A stretch of DNA of 64,000 nt from Paenibacillus plantarum (GTDB taxonomy: Bacteria > Bacillota > Bacilli > Paenibacillales > NBRC-103111). Below the pieces are notes generated by a model. That model was not told the DNA's origin and made no database searches. It saw nothing but the letters and a program-made list of their open reading frames with translations. This document shows, one piece after another, positions 1 to 8,131 of this stretch. The DNA is taken from contig NZ_WHNY01000027.1 of the NCBI RefSeq assembly GCF_013141695.1, positions 57,195 through 121,194 of the forward strand, given 5' to 3'. The number at the start of each line of letters is the position of its first letter. Within the stretch, counting starts at the first letter, position 1. A program made the position numbers and the translations under genes.

Positions 1-171
1 GGGATTGGTTTGATACATCGTGGCAGAGCCACTCTTTAGATGCTGCAGATTGTCGGTCTGTGACACCTGTGTATTGTGATCATGGGCATGCAGGCGATAT
101 TGATGTGCACCGAGCAGCAGCGAAAAAGTAAGAAAAGAGATCGAAGCTAATTTGACAGAGCGGGTAACCAT
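1..171 (-). CDS. N-terminal part of a secreted protein (cut by window edge)
   Basis: On the minus strand an ATG at 171 follows a GGAGG site by 8 bases. The 57 codons inside the window are open and begin MVTRSVKLASISFLTFSL, a basic start plus hydrophobic core typical of a signal peptide. A polar, histidine- and glutamine-containing stretch follows. The C-terminal part lies outside the window, so no family can be assigned. Confidence 0.6.
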   Translation of the reverse strand, partial: MVTRSVKLASISFLTFSLLLGAHQYRLHAHDHNTQVSQTDNLQHLKSGSATMYQTNP

Positions 172-291
172 TATCCATGCCTCCAAGTATTTTGTAGATA
201 GGGGTCATTCCGTGTAGGTAAGCATATATTCCCCTGTGAATGAGAAGTTATGCATGGAGGAGTAGGCGTGACGTTGGATGCTTTAAAAAGC

Positions 292-330
292 AAAAAAACC
301 GTTACCCCTAGATAACTAGGAGCAACGGTT
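292..330 (-). terminator. Intrinsic terminator after the BIG2 protein gene
   Basis: On the minus strand a GC-containing stem (AACCGTT paired with AACGGTT, extended by CTCCTAG/CTAGGGG with one mismatch) encloses a short TTAT loop and is followed by seven T. It lies about 12 bases after the stop codon of the ten-domain BIG2 gene. Confidence 0.85.
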
Positions 331-341
331 CTGAGCATGGA

Positions 342-2942
342 TTACTTCGTGACCGTCACTTGAACGGTCGTTTTCATGTTGGCAAAAGTAACGGTAATGC
401 GTGCAGTCCCTTTGCCAGTTGCTTTAATCGTACCATCCTTGACGTCTGCATTCATGATGTTGGAAGTTGTCCAGAGTGCCGGCTTGGTCACATCTTCTTC
501 GGATCCATCTGTATACGTAGCCAAGGCTTCTACTTTCGCTGTTTCGCCTTCTTTAAGCGTAAGTTTAACGACATTGGTCTTCAAATACTTCAAAGAATCA
601 ATTTCCACAGGAATGGATACGGTTTTACCTCCAAAGAAGCCAGTGATGGTTGTTTTCCCTGAAGCTGTTGCTGTGAAAAGTCCTTTTTCGATAGTTCCAA
701 GTTTATAAGAAGAAACTTTCCAAGTTGCGCTATCCGTGACGTCTTTCGTTGAGCCATCGGACAAAGTTGCAGTTAATTTCAGTTGTGTTTCAGATCCGCT
801 TTTCGTTACAAAAAAGGATTTATTCGCTGTTAAGCTATCAATCACACCGATTTCTACGGGAATAGAGATTGATTTACCTCCATAAGTTGCTGTGATGGTT
901 GCTTTACCGCGGGCAACAGGTGTAACAAGACCCTTAGATACGGTAGCAATGCCTGTATTGCTTGACTTCCATTCGATATCGGTCGTAACGAGAACATCTT
1001 CCCCGTCGTCATTTGTTGCTGTAATTTTGATTAATCTTGTTTCATTTAAATCAAAAACCAAGCTAGTTACATTGGCTTTCAACTCACTAGCCATATCGAC
1101 TTTTACTGGAATCGTAACTGTTTTGTTGTCCAGTTGAGCGGTAATTGTCGTTTCGCCGGACGCGATGGCTTTTACGACACCTTTGTCAACAGTAGCGGCT
1201 TTAACATTGCTGCTTGTCCAAATGACATCCGTAGTTACAGGTTTCTTGGTATCATCGGTATACACCGCTTCTGCAGTAAGGGTTGCCGTTTCGCCCTTTT
1301 TCATAGTTAATTTCTCTTGGCTAATCGTAAGAGTCTTCAACTCGCCTACCGAAACTTGCACAGTTGCTTTACGCGTACCGTATTCGGCAGTTACCGTAGC
1401 AGCCCCCGTAGCAATACCCGTAATGATACCGTCACGAACCTCAACAACATCTTTGTTGCTTGATGTCCATTTGGTTTTGTCATTCAGTTCGTCATCCGTG
1501 CGGCCTTTGAAATTCGCAGTCATGGTGACCGTAGTAGAGTCTCCGACTTGCATATTCACTATTTTCTTGTCTAGTGTGATGTTGGTAGGGACGTCAACTT
1601 CAACTCGGGTTGTCGTCGTTTTGCCGCCATAGGCAGCAGTTACAGTAACAACACCAGCTTTATACGTTTTGATAAGTCCATTCGTTACCGTAGCGATATT
1701 TTCATTATCTACGCTCCATACGGCTCTATCTTTTACAAGATTGTCTGTTGTGCCATCGGCATAGGTTGCAAATAACTCAAGTTGCTGAGTTTCAGTTGTT
1801 TTCAAGACAACGAGCTCGCTGCTCACGACCAAACGACGTGGAACCTCAACATCAACTTTGGCTGTGACTGTTTTATCCCCATACTTCGCAGTGATCGTTG
1901 CTTCGCCAATTGCGTTACCGATGAGCTTGCCTTTGGTTACAGAAACGATACTCTCATCGCTGGAAGTCCATTCTGCACGATCCGAAATATCCGTAGGCGT
2001 AGTGCTTGTTGGATAGGTAGCATTAAGCTTTAATGTGCCTGTTCCATTTTTCTTTAACAAAATACTTTGTTTATCTAACTCAAGTTTCTGCGTGCTATCC
2101 ACATCAACCGTAATTGTCGTTGATTTGGTACCGTAGGTTGCAGTTAACGTCGCTTTCCCTACACTGTATCCGGTAATTGTTCCTTTGAGGGCATCTGCCA
2201 CCTCTGGCTTGTCTGATGTCCATACCGCTTTCGTAGCTACGTTATCTTTGGTGCCATCCGGGTATGTAGCCGTTAATTCAAGCACGCTAGTCCCCTTCAG
2301 AAGTAAGGAAACATTGGATTTTTCTGCATCAAGGCGACGTACAACCTCGACATCGACATCCAAAACGATCGATTGATTCATATGAGATACCGTAATGGTC
2401 GTGCTTCCTGGGTTTTGTCCTTTAACTAGACCATTCGTCACCGTAGCGACAGAGCTGGATGCGACTGTGTAGTCTGCTTTACTTGTTACATCTGCAGAAG
2501 TACCGTCGTCATAGTAAGCTGTTATCAGCACTTGGCTCGTTCCATTGAGACGAAGGTCAAGGGCTTGTTTGTCGGTGGTTAACGATTTTACTTTTTTCGT
2601 AACGGTTACGTTAACGATGACAGTCTCTCCAAGATAGGTGGCTGTAATGACGGCTTTACCTTCTTTTTTGGCTGTCACGACACCCGCGTAGACAGATGCT
2701 ACATCGGTCGTGCCGGAGTTCCAATCGGTCTTGACCGTTGCATTTTCCGTAGAGCCAGTTGTGAAAACGGCCGTTGCTGTCAGATTAGCTGTATCGCCAA
2801 CCTGCAAGTTAAGCTCATTTTTGTTCAGAACTAATTTCGAAATGTCAGTCGCGGCAAAAGCACTTCCAGTGAAAATAGCCTGACTTGCAAGAATGAAAAT
2901 GACAACTAGGGACAACCATTTACTTTGAGAAAACCATTTCAT
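342..2942 (-). CDS. Secreted protein of ten BIG2 immunoglobulin-like domains
   Basis: The 866-residue protein starts with a signal peptide (basic residues, hydrophobic core to about residue 30, then AFA-A). The rest is about ten repeats of roughly 83 residues. Each has the BIG2 pattern: a 'L.l..G.t..l.atatY.DGt..dvT' half, a W-T-S-S core, then 'a.Vt.G.itg...G.atITa.Y.gk...v.V'. BIG2 domains are usually extracellular adhesion or cell-surface spacer modules. No SLH domain, sortase motif or catalytic domain is visible, so it may be released or wall-associated. A GGAGG site 10 bases upstream supports the ATG at 2942. It is monocistronic with its own terminator. Function is inferred only at the level of surface or extracellular architecture. 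Confidence 0.9.
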   Translation of the reverse strand: MKWFSQSKWLSLVVIFILASQAIFTGSAFAATDISKLVLNKNELNLQVGDTANLTATAVFTTGSTENATVKTDWNSGTTDVASVYAGVVTAKKEGKAVITATYLGETVIVNVTVTKKVKSLTTDKQALDLRLNGTSQVLITAYYDDGTSADVTSKADYTVASSSVATVTNGLVKGQNPGSTTITVSHMNQSIVLDVDVEVVRRLDAEKSNVSLLLKGTSVLELTATYPDGTKDNVATKAVWTSDKPEVADALKGTITGYSVGKATLTATYGTKSTTITVDVDSTQKLELDKQSILLKKNGTGTLKLNATYPTSTTPTDISDRAEWTSSDESIVSVTKGKLIGNAIGEATITAKYGDKTVTAKVDVEVPRRLVVSSELVVLKTTETQQLELFATYADGTTDNLVKDRAVWSVDNENIATVTNGLIKTYKAGVVTVTAAYGGKTTTTRVEVDVPTNITLDKKIVNMQVGDSTTVTMTANFKGRTDDELNDKTKWTSSNKDVVEVRDGIITGIATGAATVTAEYGTRKATVQVSVGELKTLTISQEKLTMKKGETATLTAEAVYTDDTKKPVTTDVIWTSSNVKAATVDKGVVKAIASGETTITAQLDNKTVTIPVKVDMASELKANVTSLVFDLNETRLIKITATNDDGEDVLVTTDIEWKSSNTGIATVSKGLVTPVARGKATITATYGGKSISIPVEIGVIDSLTANKSFFVTKSGSETQLKLTATLSDGSTKDVTDSATWKVSSYKLGTIEKGLFTATASGKTTITGFFGGKTVSIPVEIDSLKYLKTNVVKLTLKEGETAKVEALATYTDGSEEDVTKPALWTTSNIMNADVKDGTIKATGKGTARITVTFANMKTTVQVTVTK

Positions 2943-3129
2943 GCTTCATTTCCCTCCATTAAAGCTGTTGCTAGAATCTGCTTGTTGAAAATTGATATCT
3001 ATTTTCATCGGCATTTCTTCGCGGAAAATGAAGGGAAATGCTTATTTAATTTGTTGAGATTTTGTTGATTATGTCGAAAAAGAGAACCCCACCATCTACA
3101 CGCGCTTGCGGGAAGGGTGCTCAATGGCG

Positions 3130-4419
3130 TTAACCGCGTTTCACAATTTTGAAATTATCTTCAAGCAGCAGCCAGTTCTGCGGGAACTTGAGTCCAAGCT
3201 TCCAATAACTAATACCGCGAAGTCCGAGCTCTTCGATCAATCGGAACTTCGCTTGAATCGAGCGAGCGTCCTCGAACCAGACGGTGTGCTCCTTGCCCGC
3301 GTCATCCCAATAGTTAAAGTGCGGCGCTTGTGCCGTGTAGTCATATAAAATTTGCGCGTTATATTTGCGGGCTAGATCAATGGCTGCCTGTGGCGAAATC
3401 GCTTTGGCGTAGGCGCCTCCTTGGACAAAGGGCAGCGTCCAATCGTAACCGTACAAATTTTGCCCCATCATGATTTTGGAAGATGGCATTTCACTGCGTG
3501 CGTACTCCAACACTTTGCGAACAGGTCCAATAGGGGAAACGGCCATAGGCGGTCCGCCACTGTAACCCCACTCATAGGTCATGATAATGACAAAATCGAC
3601 AATCTGGCCATGGGCTTTATAATCATGAGCTTCGTACCAGGCTCCTGCTTGTGTGGCACTTGTTTTTGGCGCGAGGGCAGTGGATACGAGATAGCCTTTC
3701 CGATGAAAGCGATCTACCGCTTTGCGCAGGAACTTGTTGTAAGCCTCCCGATCCGCGGGCAGTAGATGTTCAATGTCAAAATGAATATCTTTAAACCCAA
3801 GCTTATCAGCAGTGGTTTCGATGTTTTGTAGCAAACGATTTTGGACAGCTTCGTCGGTTAAGATCACATGCCCAAGTTCTGCGCTGAATTGGTCATTCTC
3901 GAGGTTGGTGACTACCATCATGAGGGTGACGCCATGCTGCTGGGCGATTTCGCGCAAATCGTTAAGCGGCGGCTGGACCAAGGTGCCATCTCGGTTAATG
4001 CGGAAGCTGAAGGGAGCTAAGTAGGTCAAATGAGGTGCGGCTTCGCGGGCAGCTTGAACGAGAACAGGTGACACATCCGTGCCTCTAGGTTCGATATAGG
4101 CATTGACTTCGGCTTGTTTGCGCGGGGTAGGGGGGATATATAATCGGAAACCGCTGGGCAAAGTTTGATATAGCGTAAGTCCATTGGCAGACGCGAGTGC
4201 TTCAAGGTCAATGCCAAGCTTTTGTGCGATTCGATAAAGGCCCTCACCAGGCTGTACCCAATAGTAGGAGCCAACAATCGGAATGACTAATGCCTGTCCG
4301 ATGACTAACGATTGAGAGGGAGTTAACTCATTCGCCTCTGCGACCTCCTCGACCGACACGCCGTAGGTTTGCGAAATACGATACAACGTTTGCCCTTTTT
4401 GGACAACGTGAATTTGCAT
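3130..4419 (-). CDS. SleL/YaaH-like spore cortex N-acetylglucosaminidase (2 LysM + GH18)
   Basis: 429 residues. Two LysM modules at about 3-47 and 52-95 are followed by a glycoside hydrolase 18 barrel from about residue 105. The acid pair of the GH18 active site is seen in the 211-217 segment DIHFDIE (D215, E217). LysM-LysM-GH18 is the layout of Bacillus YaaH/SleL, which degrade cortex fragments during spore germination. There is no signal peptide, as in that family, where the proteins are deposited on the developing spore. GGAGG with 8-base spacing supports the ATG at 4419. The germinant-receptor operon at 37.9-41.6 kb fits a spore-forming host. Sporulation control is expected but I could not find a convincing mother-cell promoter. 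Confidence 0.9.
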   Translation of the reverse strand: MQIHVVQKGQTLYRISQTYGVSVEEVAEANELTPSQSLVIGQALVIPIVGSYYWVQPGEGLYRIAQKLGIDLEALASANGLTLYQTLPSGFRLYIPPTPRKQAEVNAYIEPRGTDVSPVLVQAAREAAPHLTYLAPFSFRINRDGTLVQPPLNDLREIAQQHGVTLMMVVTNLENDQFSAELGHVILTDEAVQNRLLQNIETTADKLGFKDIHFDIEHLLPADREAYNKFLRKAVDRFHRKGYLVSTALAPKTSATQAGAWYEAHDYKAHGQIVDFVIIMTYEWGYSGGPPMAVSPIGPVRKVLEYARSEMPSSKIMMGQNLYGYDWTLPFVQGGAYAKAISPQAAIDLARKYNAQILYDYTAQAPHFNYWDDAGKEHTVWFEDARSIQAKFRLIEELGLRGISYWKLGLKFPQNWLLLEDNFKIVKRG

Positions 4420-4831
4420 AGGTTATGCCTCCTTGAAAAAAATGACCGAGCCGCCCTACATGGTAGTCTCAGTGGCTGAAACTGACTAAAGCGCAACTGA
4501 GACACCCAAAGTGGGAGGCTCAGGAAATGGGGAGTCGGAAATGACTGTATCCGAGCCTGCTTTTCGATAAAACTAACCTCTTAACGGCGGGCACTCATCC
4601 CTGGAATGACCTCGTCAAAGGTTTTCTCATATGTTATTCCGAAGGTAGGCTTTAGGTGAATGTCTTGGGGAAACTTTGGGGAAAAAGAAAAGAAGCTCGC
4701 CTCTGCGGCCCCATGTGGGGAGAGAGGCGAGCTTGGTAACGGACAAGAGACAAAGACAACGACATGACACATTTGGATGGGTGGTGGATGAATGAATGGA
4801 TGAGGGAGCTGAATGAGATTGGCGAGCTTGG
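4420..4831. other. Intergenic stretch between the SDR-hydrolase end and the SleL-like gene
   Basis: No gene is supported here. It holds the sleL-like ribosome binding site, a hairpin with 8-bp outer arms at 4466-4503 (GTCTCAGT/ACTGAGAC) of unknown role upstream of that gene, and the terminator at 4682-4734. Short open frames here lack ribosome binding sites and family features. Confidence 0.6.
4682..4734 (-). terminator. Intrinsic terminator after the SDR-hydrolase gene
   Basis: A 12-bp perfect stem (AAGCTCGCCTCT at 4693-4704 with its complement at 4723-4734) is followed on the minus strand by a T-rich tract (CTTCTTTTCTTTTTC). It is the first terminator met by transcripts of the SDR-hydrolase gene. 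Confidence 0.85.
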
Positions 4832-6754
4832 TTACAGCCCTTGCTGCCGAAGCAGCTGAGCTGTTAGCTCTGGATGCGAGATCGGGAAATGGTGCGCCGC
4901 TCCGATCTCCAGCGTATGGGCGGAGCGAAGCTCCTCCGCCAGGGCGCGATCCTGTGTGCCCCACAGGATCGAAGCCTTCCGCAGCAGCTCCGCCTGCTGC
5001 TGCGGAGGTAACATCTCTGCGCGTGCCAGCGCAGAGAGGGTCTCAGCAGTCGTCTTCCGCACACGCGGCGACTGCAGTTCTTGCAGGACATAAGTGACAT
5101 ACGAAGTCGGTATGTCACTTATGTCCACGAAGCAGCGCTGCGCCAGCAGCTGCTTCCGCAGGTCTTTCTCGCGCAGCCTGCGCAGCGCGAGCTGGTTGAG
5201 GCGCGCGCTGCGGTACATGCGCGCAGCCGGTTGCAGGGCAGGCTGCAGCAGATGCAGCCTGTGGATCCGCTCCGGCACGCGAGCGTAGGCGTGGGCTGCT
5301 AGGAGGCCGCCCAGCGAGTGGCCCACGAGCGTGACCGGGCTGTCGAAGGCGCGGATCGCCTCGACGAGCGCTGCGATGTGGCCCTCCATCACGTCGGCAG
5401 CGTGATGGTAGGGTGAGCGCCCGAAGCCTGGCAGATCGACCAGGCAGACGTCGTGCTCTGGAAACTGCGCCGCGAGAGGGAGCAGGCAATCCGCTCCGCT
5501 TAGGGTGCCGTGCACGAAGAGGAGAGTGGATTTTTGCTTTATGGGGGACTTGTGTGCCAGTCGTAATTCCGAGTCGCTCCTTACCAAACCCACTTCCGTT
5601 GTACGCAGCCCAGTTCCTCTTCGCTCCAGACTAGCCAATGGCCCTCGTTTCCCTCTCACAAACCCTTCTGTAGGCATATGACCATGTACAAGCTGAAAAT
5701 CAAGATCTGCCATCGTAAAAGGCAGCAACTCACCCTGAACTTTATTCGGGAGCTTATGTTTGTGCAGCAAGCTTTCTTTCGGTGCAATCGGAAAAGGATT
5801 GCTCGTTTTCACGATAAATTCTAGGGATTCTTTGGGGATGCCTAACTTTTGTCCTAACGTTGTACCTAAAATCTTACTGAGCCACTTTGGCGAGATGGAG
5901 CCATGAGGCTTACGAACACGCAGCTCTTTGGCGATCATGGAAACTAGCTCTTGCATGGAAGGGCTTGCCTTAGGATCGTCCAGCAAATAGTACGTTTGCG
6001 TAGGCGGCGGTGATGCTTCTTTGGTTAATACGTTGATGAAGGAGGCGACATGATCGACATGGACAAGCGGCAACCAATGTGTAGAACCACCAGGGACGAT
6101 AGACATCAAGCCGCGCGCCGTAGCTCGGACAAGAATGCCGAGACCGCCGGTTTGAGGCGTTTCTCCATGCTGCGAACTACCGATGACGACACTGGGGTGA
6201 ACGATGGAAAGAGGGAATTCCAGCTCCTGAGCGCCTTCCCGAATGCGCAAATCTGCAAGGCATTTCATCAGCTCATACGGCGGACCTTCTTCTAAATGTG
6301 CGATGACGGGAGCGGGATTGCGCATGTTTTCGTTCGTCCAGGGGCTTTTGAATCCGACCACATGGATAAAATGCTTTAATCCCCCGCGCAGCTGAATGTC
6401 CGCAGCCAATCGAAGCATTTCCTCTGCAGCCTGTAGGAAAACCACACGTGCCTCCGCTTCACTGATCCGAATATCCATCGGCCCGCCCGCATGGATAATG
6501 ACATCTGCGGTCAGAACCTTTTCCCTGTCAGAGTGACTCAAACCAAGTCCGGACATGCCCAAATCGCCAATGACTGGGCGGATGCGACTTAGGTTTGAAT
6601 CAGCACTGTCTGACCAACCTAGCTCCTTACAAATATGCTCCCAACGCGAACTTGACCGCACGAGCACAGACACCGTGTGATTCTCTTGGGCAAGCTGCGC
6701 TAACGTGTGGGTTCCGATAAACCCTGTACCACCAGTTATAAAAATATGAGCCAA
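4832..6754 (-). CDS. Fusion of extended SDR (NAD(P)-binding) domain with alpha/beta hydrolase
   Basis: 640 residues from a TTG start at 6754, chosen because GGAGG lies 8 bases upstream; the more upstream TTG at 6769 abuts this site. The N-terminal half is an extended short-chain dehydrogenase/epimerase: TGGTGFIG nucleotide-binding loop near the start and a YxxxK catalytic pair (Y160, K164). The C-terminal third is an alpha/beta hydrolase with oxyanion segment HGTLSG, nucleophile elbow GHSLGG (S480), a GTQDR aspartate region and a late histidine (AAHHFP). Such a fusion suggests sequential reduction or oxidation and hydrolysis of a lipid-like or ester substrate (inference). It is preceded by a TetR gene and an operator at 6780-6797. 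The last 700 bases are far more GC-rich than the first part and contain a perfect 17-bp-arm inverted repeat (5086-5126). Confidence 0.85.
   Translation of the reverse strand: MAHIFITGGTGFIGTHTLAQLAQENHTVSVLVRSSSRWEHICKELGWSDSADSNLSRIRPVIGDLGMSGLGLSHSDREKVLTADVIIHAGGPMDIRISEAEARVVFLQAAEEMLRLAADIQLRGGLKHFIHVVGFKSPWTNENMRNPAPVIAHLEEGPPYELMKCLADLRIREGAQELEFPLSIVHPSVVIGSSQHGETPQTGGLGILVRATARGLMSIVPGGSTHWLPLVHVDHVASFINVLTKEASPPPTQTYYLLDDPKASPSMQELVSMIAKELRVRKPHGSISPKWLSKILGTTLGQKLGIPKESLEFIVKTSNPFPIAPKESLLHKHKLPNKVQGELLPFTMADLDFQLVHGHMPTEGFVRGKRGPLASLERRGTGLRTTEVGLVRSDSELRLAHKSPIKQKSTLLFVHGTLSGADCLLPLAAQFPEHDVCLVDLPGFGRSPYHHAADVMEGHIAALVEAIRAFDSPVTLVGHSLGGLLAAHAYARVPERIHRLHLLQPALQPAARMYRSARLNQLALRRLREKDLRKQLLAQRCFVDISDIPTSYVTYVLQELQSPRVRKTTAETLSALARAEMLPPQQQAELLRKASILWGTQDRALAEELRSAHTLEIGAAHHFPISHPELTAQLLRQQGL
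5086..5126. repeat. Perfect inverted repeat inside the hydrolase coding sequence
   Basis: Arms of 17 bp (GGACATAAGTGACATAC at 5086-5102 and its exact complement at 5110-5126) flank a 7-base spacer. The element is AT-rich compared with the very GC-rich DNA around it and is translated in frame as part of the hydrolase domain (DISDIPTSYVTYV). Confidence 0.9.
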
Positions 6755-6779
6755 ATGAATAACCTCCAATTTGTTTTTT

Positions 6780-6797
6780 TAGTACTATTTAGTACTA
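6780..6797. promoter_or_regulatory. TetR operator copy 1 (before the SDR-hydrolase gene)
   Basis: TAGTACTATTTAGTACTA: 7-bp arms TAGTACT/AGTACTA around four bases. The same arms occur at 7399-7416 over the tetR promoter. It lies 26 bases upstream of the SDR-hydrolase TTG start and after the tetR terminator, where it can repress a separate promoter for that gene (inference). Confidence 0.8.
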
Positions 6798-6804
6798 ATT
6801 AAGG

Positions 6805-6837
6805 GTAAAAAAATTACTTTAGCAATTGGGCTAAAGT
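6805..6837 (-). terminator. Terminator overlapping the 3' end of tetR
   Basis: On the minus strand ACTTTAGC/GCTAAAGT form a perfect 8-bp stem with a 6-base loop followed by AATTTTTTT. The stem includes the last codons of tetR. It should separate tetR transcription from the SDR-hydrolase gene. Confidence 0.75.
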
Positions 6838-7395
6838 AGTAAGTGTTTGACCCAGCAAAGCTGGATCTTGATTCGCATGCTGTAGAAATAGAGCGCCTTC
6901 GAGTGTTGAAACGATAAGCCCTGCGACAGCTTTTGTAGAAAGAGTAGGAGAGAACTCCCCTTTGCGCACACCTTCGAGGAGCAGATCTTCCACTAGCCGC
7001 ATTTGATCCTGAAAAAACAACCCAACTTTCCGTCGAAGTTCGTCCGCTTCCTGCGGCATTTGGGTATACAAGGTGAGAAAGGGGCAGCCGGCTAAGAAAC
7101 TAGTTTCTGGGCCGGCCATGCCTTGAAGGAACAGATCGAAACGCTCCTGTACAGGTAAGTCTAAACGAGCTGCGATCTCCTGCATCTGCTGCGTATAAGC
7201 CCCGATAAGCTGATCGAGAATCGCTGTTAAGAGCTCTTCTTTACTTTTGAAATAATAGTAAATATTCGTTTTAGACACCTTGCTGATGATCACGATTTCA
7301 TCCATACTTGTCGCCAAATAGCCTTGAGTCAGAAAGAGATTCCTAGCGGTGAGAAGTACAACATCACGATTGGTTATTCTTTTTGTTTTTGTCAT
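6814..7395 (-). CDS. TetR/AcrR family transcriptional regulator
   Basis: 193 residues. The N-terminal helix-turn-helix is typical (residues about 10-55: ...LTARNLFLTQGY.ATSMDEIV..S.VSKTNIYYYFKSKEELL) with a helical ligand-binding C-terminal domain. It probably represses itself and the SDR-hydrolase gene: the palindrome TAGTACT-N4-AGTACTA sits over its own -10 box (7399-7416) and before the hydrolase (6780-6797). The -10 box ends 8 bases before the ATG and there is no Shine-Dalgarno sequence, so the mRNA is probably leaderless. No better internal start exists because the next Met is inside the DNA-binding domain. The ligand is unknown. Confidence 0.92.
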   Translation of the reverse strand: MTKTKRITNRDVVLLTARNLFLTQGYLATSMDEIVIISKVSKTNIYYYFKSKEELLTAILDQLIGAYTQQMQEIAARLDLPVQERFDLFLQGMAGPETSFLAGCPFLTLYTQMPQEADELRRKVGLFFQDQMRLVEDLLLEGVRKGEFSPTLSTKAVAGLIVSTLEGALFLQHANQDPALLGQTLTTLAQLLK

Positions 7396-7398
7396 GAA

Positions 7399-7416
7399 TA
7401 GTACTATACAGTACTA
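7399..7416. promoter_or_regulatory. TetR operator copy 2 over the tetR promoter
   Basis: TAGTACTATACAGTACTA has the same 7-bp arms as the site at 6780-6797. It covers the -10 box of tetR and ends 4 bases from the start codon, an autorepression geometry. A half site (TAGTACTA at 7483-7490) lies further upstream next to a small GAAA-loop hairpin (7470-7487). Confidence 0.85.
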
Positions 7417-7431
7417 AAAACAAGGTGTCAA
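7403..7431 (-). promoter_or_regulatory. Sigma-A type promoter of tetR
   Basis: Minus strand TTGACA (7426-7431), 17-base spacer, TATAGT (7403-7408). The predicted transcription start falls at about 7396, within one or two bases of the ATG at 7395, so the message would have no leader. Confidence 0.8.
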
Positions 7432-7574
7432 ATTGTTCCATGTTATTTAGGCTTAGTCTTAGGAGTAGGTACTATCGAAAGATAGTACTATTTGGAAAAG
7501 GTGCGGCACCCTATACTGAGTATCAAGAGCAAGTCATTCATAACGTTGCTTGGCAACGATAGGGGGATTTTAAC

Positions 7575-8045
7575 ATGATGAATCAGCGGAAACGGAATAC
7601 AACGGCGTTTACTTTTATGGCGTGGGCGTCCTTTATTGGAGCTTTCGTAGCAATGTTTATTGGGATATATACACTTGAAGAATCGCTTAGTGTGAAGGGA
7701 TATTTCGCGGTGTGTGCACTGTTTCTCACCATGTCGGCGTTCGTGCTGCAGAAAGTCATTCGTGATAATTTGGAGGATGGTTACGAATCTCGCAAACGCA
7801 ATACTTCGGCTTTTACCTTCTTGGCGTGGAGCTCATTTGCCTTAGCTTTGCTAGGCATGTTCATCGGCATCATTAATCTCGATCAGATTCTTTCGGTTAA
7901 AGGGTACTACGCCGTCACGGCTTTGTTCCTGACTATGTCCTCGTTTGTTTTGCAAAAAACAGTTCGTGATAATAACGATGACGAAGCGCCTGCTTCTACT
8001 GTAAATACACCTTTTCATTCAAATGAAATTAAAGTAGAAGAGTAG
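7575..8045 (+). CDS. YiaA/YiaB-type membrane protein with duplicated two-helix domain
   Basis: 156 residues containing two copies of the YiaAB two-helix domain (about 5-65 and 74-132). Each reads KRNT.AFTF.AW.SF......MFIGI..L...LSVKGY.AV.ALFLTMS.FVLQK..RDN. This gives four predicted transmembrane helices and a short acidic tail. The family function is unknown. AGGGGG upstream supports the first or second ATG (7575 or 7578). It is divergent from tetR, with a TAGTACTA half site in the shared region, so control by TetR is possible but unproven. Confidence 0.88.
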   Translation: MMNQRKRNTTAFTFMAWASFIGAFVAMFIGIYTLEESLSVKGYFAVCALFLTMSAFVLQKVIRDNLEDGYESRKRNTSAFTFLAWSSFALALLGMFIGIINLDQILSVKGYYAVTALFLTMSSFVLQKTVRDNNDDEAPASTVNTPFHSNEIKVEE

Positions 8046-8131
8046 TAGTAATTTGCCTAGCAGTCTATAGTTTATGACATATTGCCAACCTCCTACTCAT
8101 CTAGTAATCTATGAGTTGGGAGGGATTTGGT

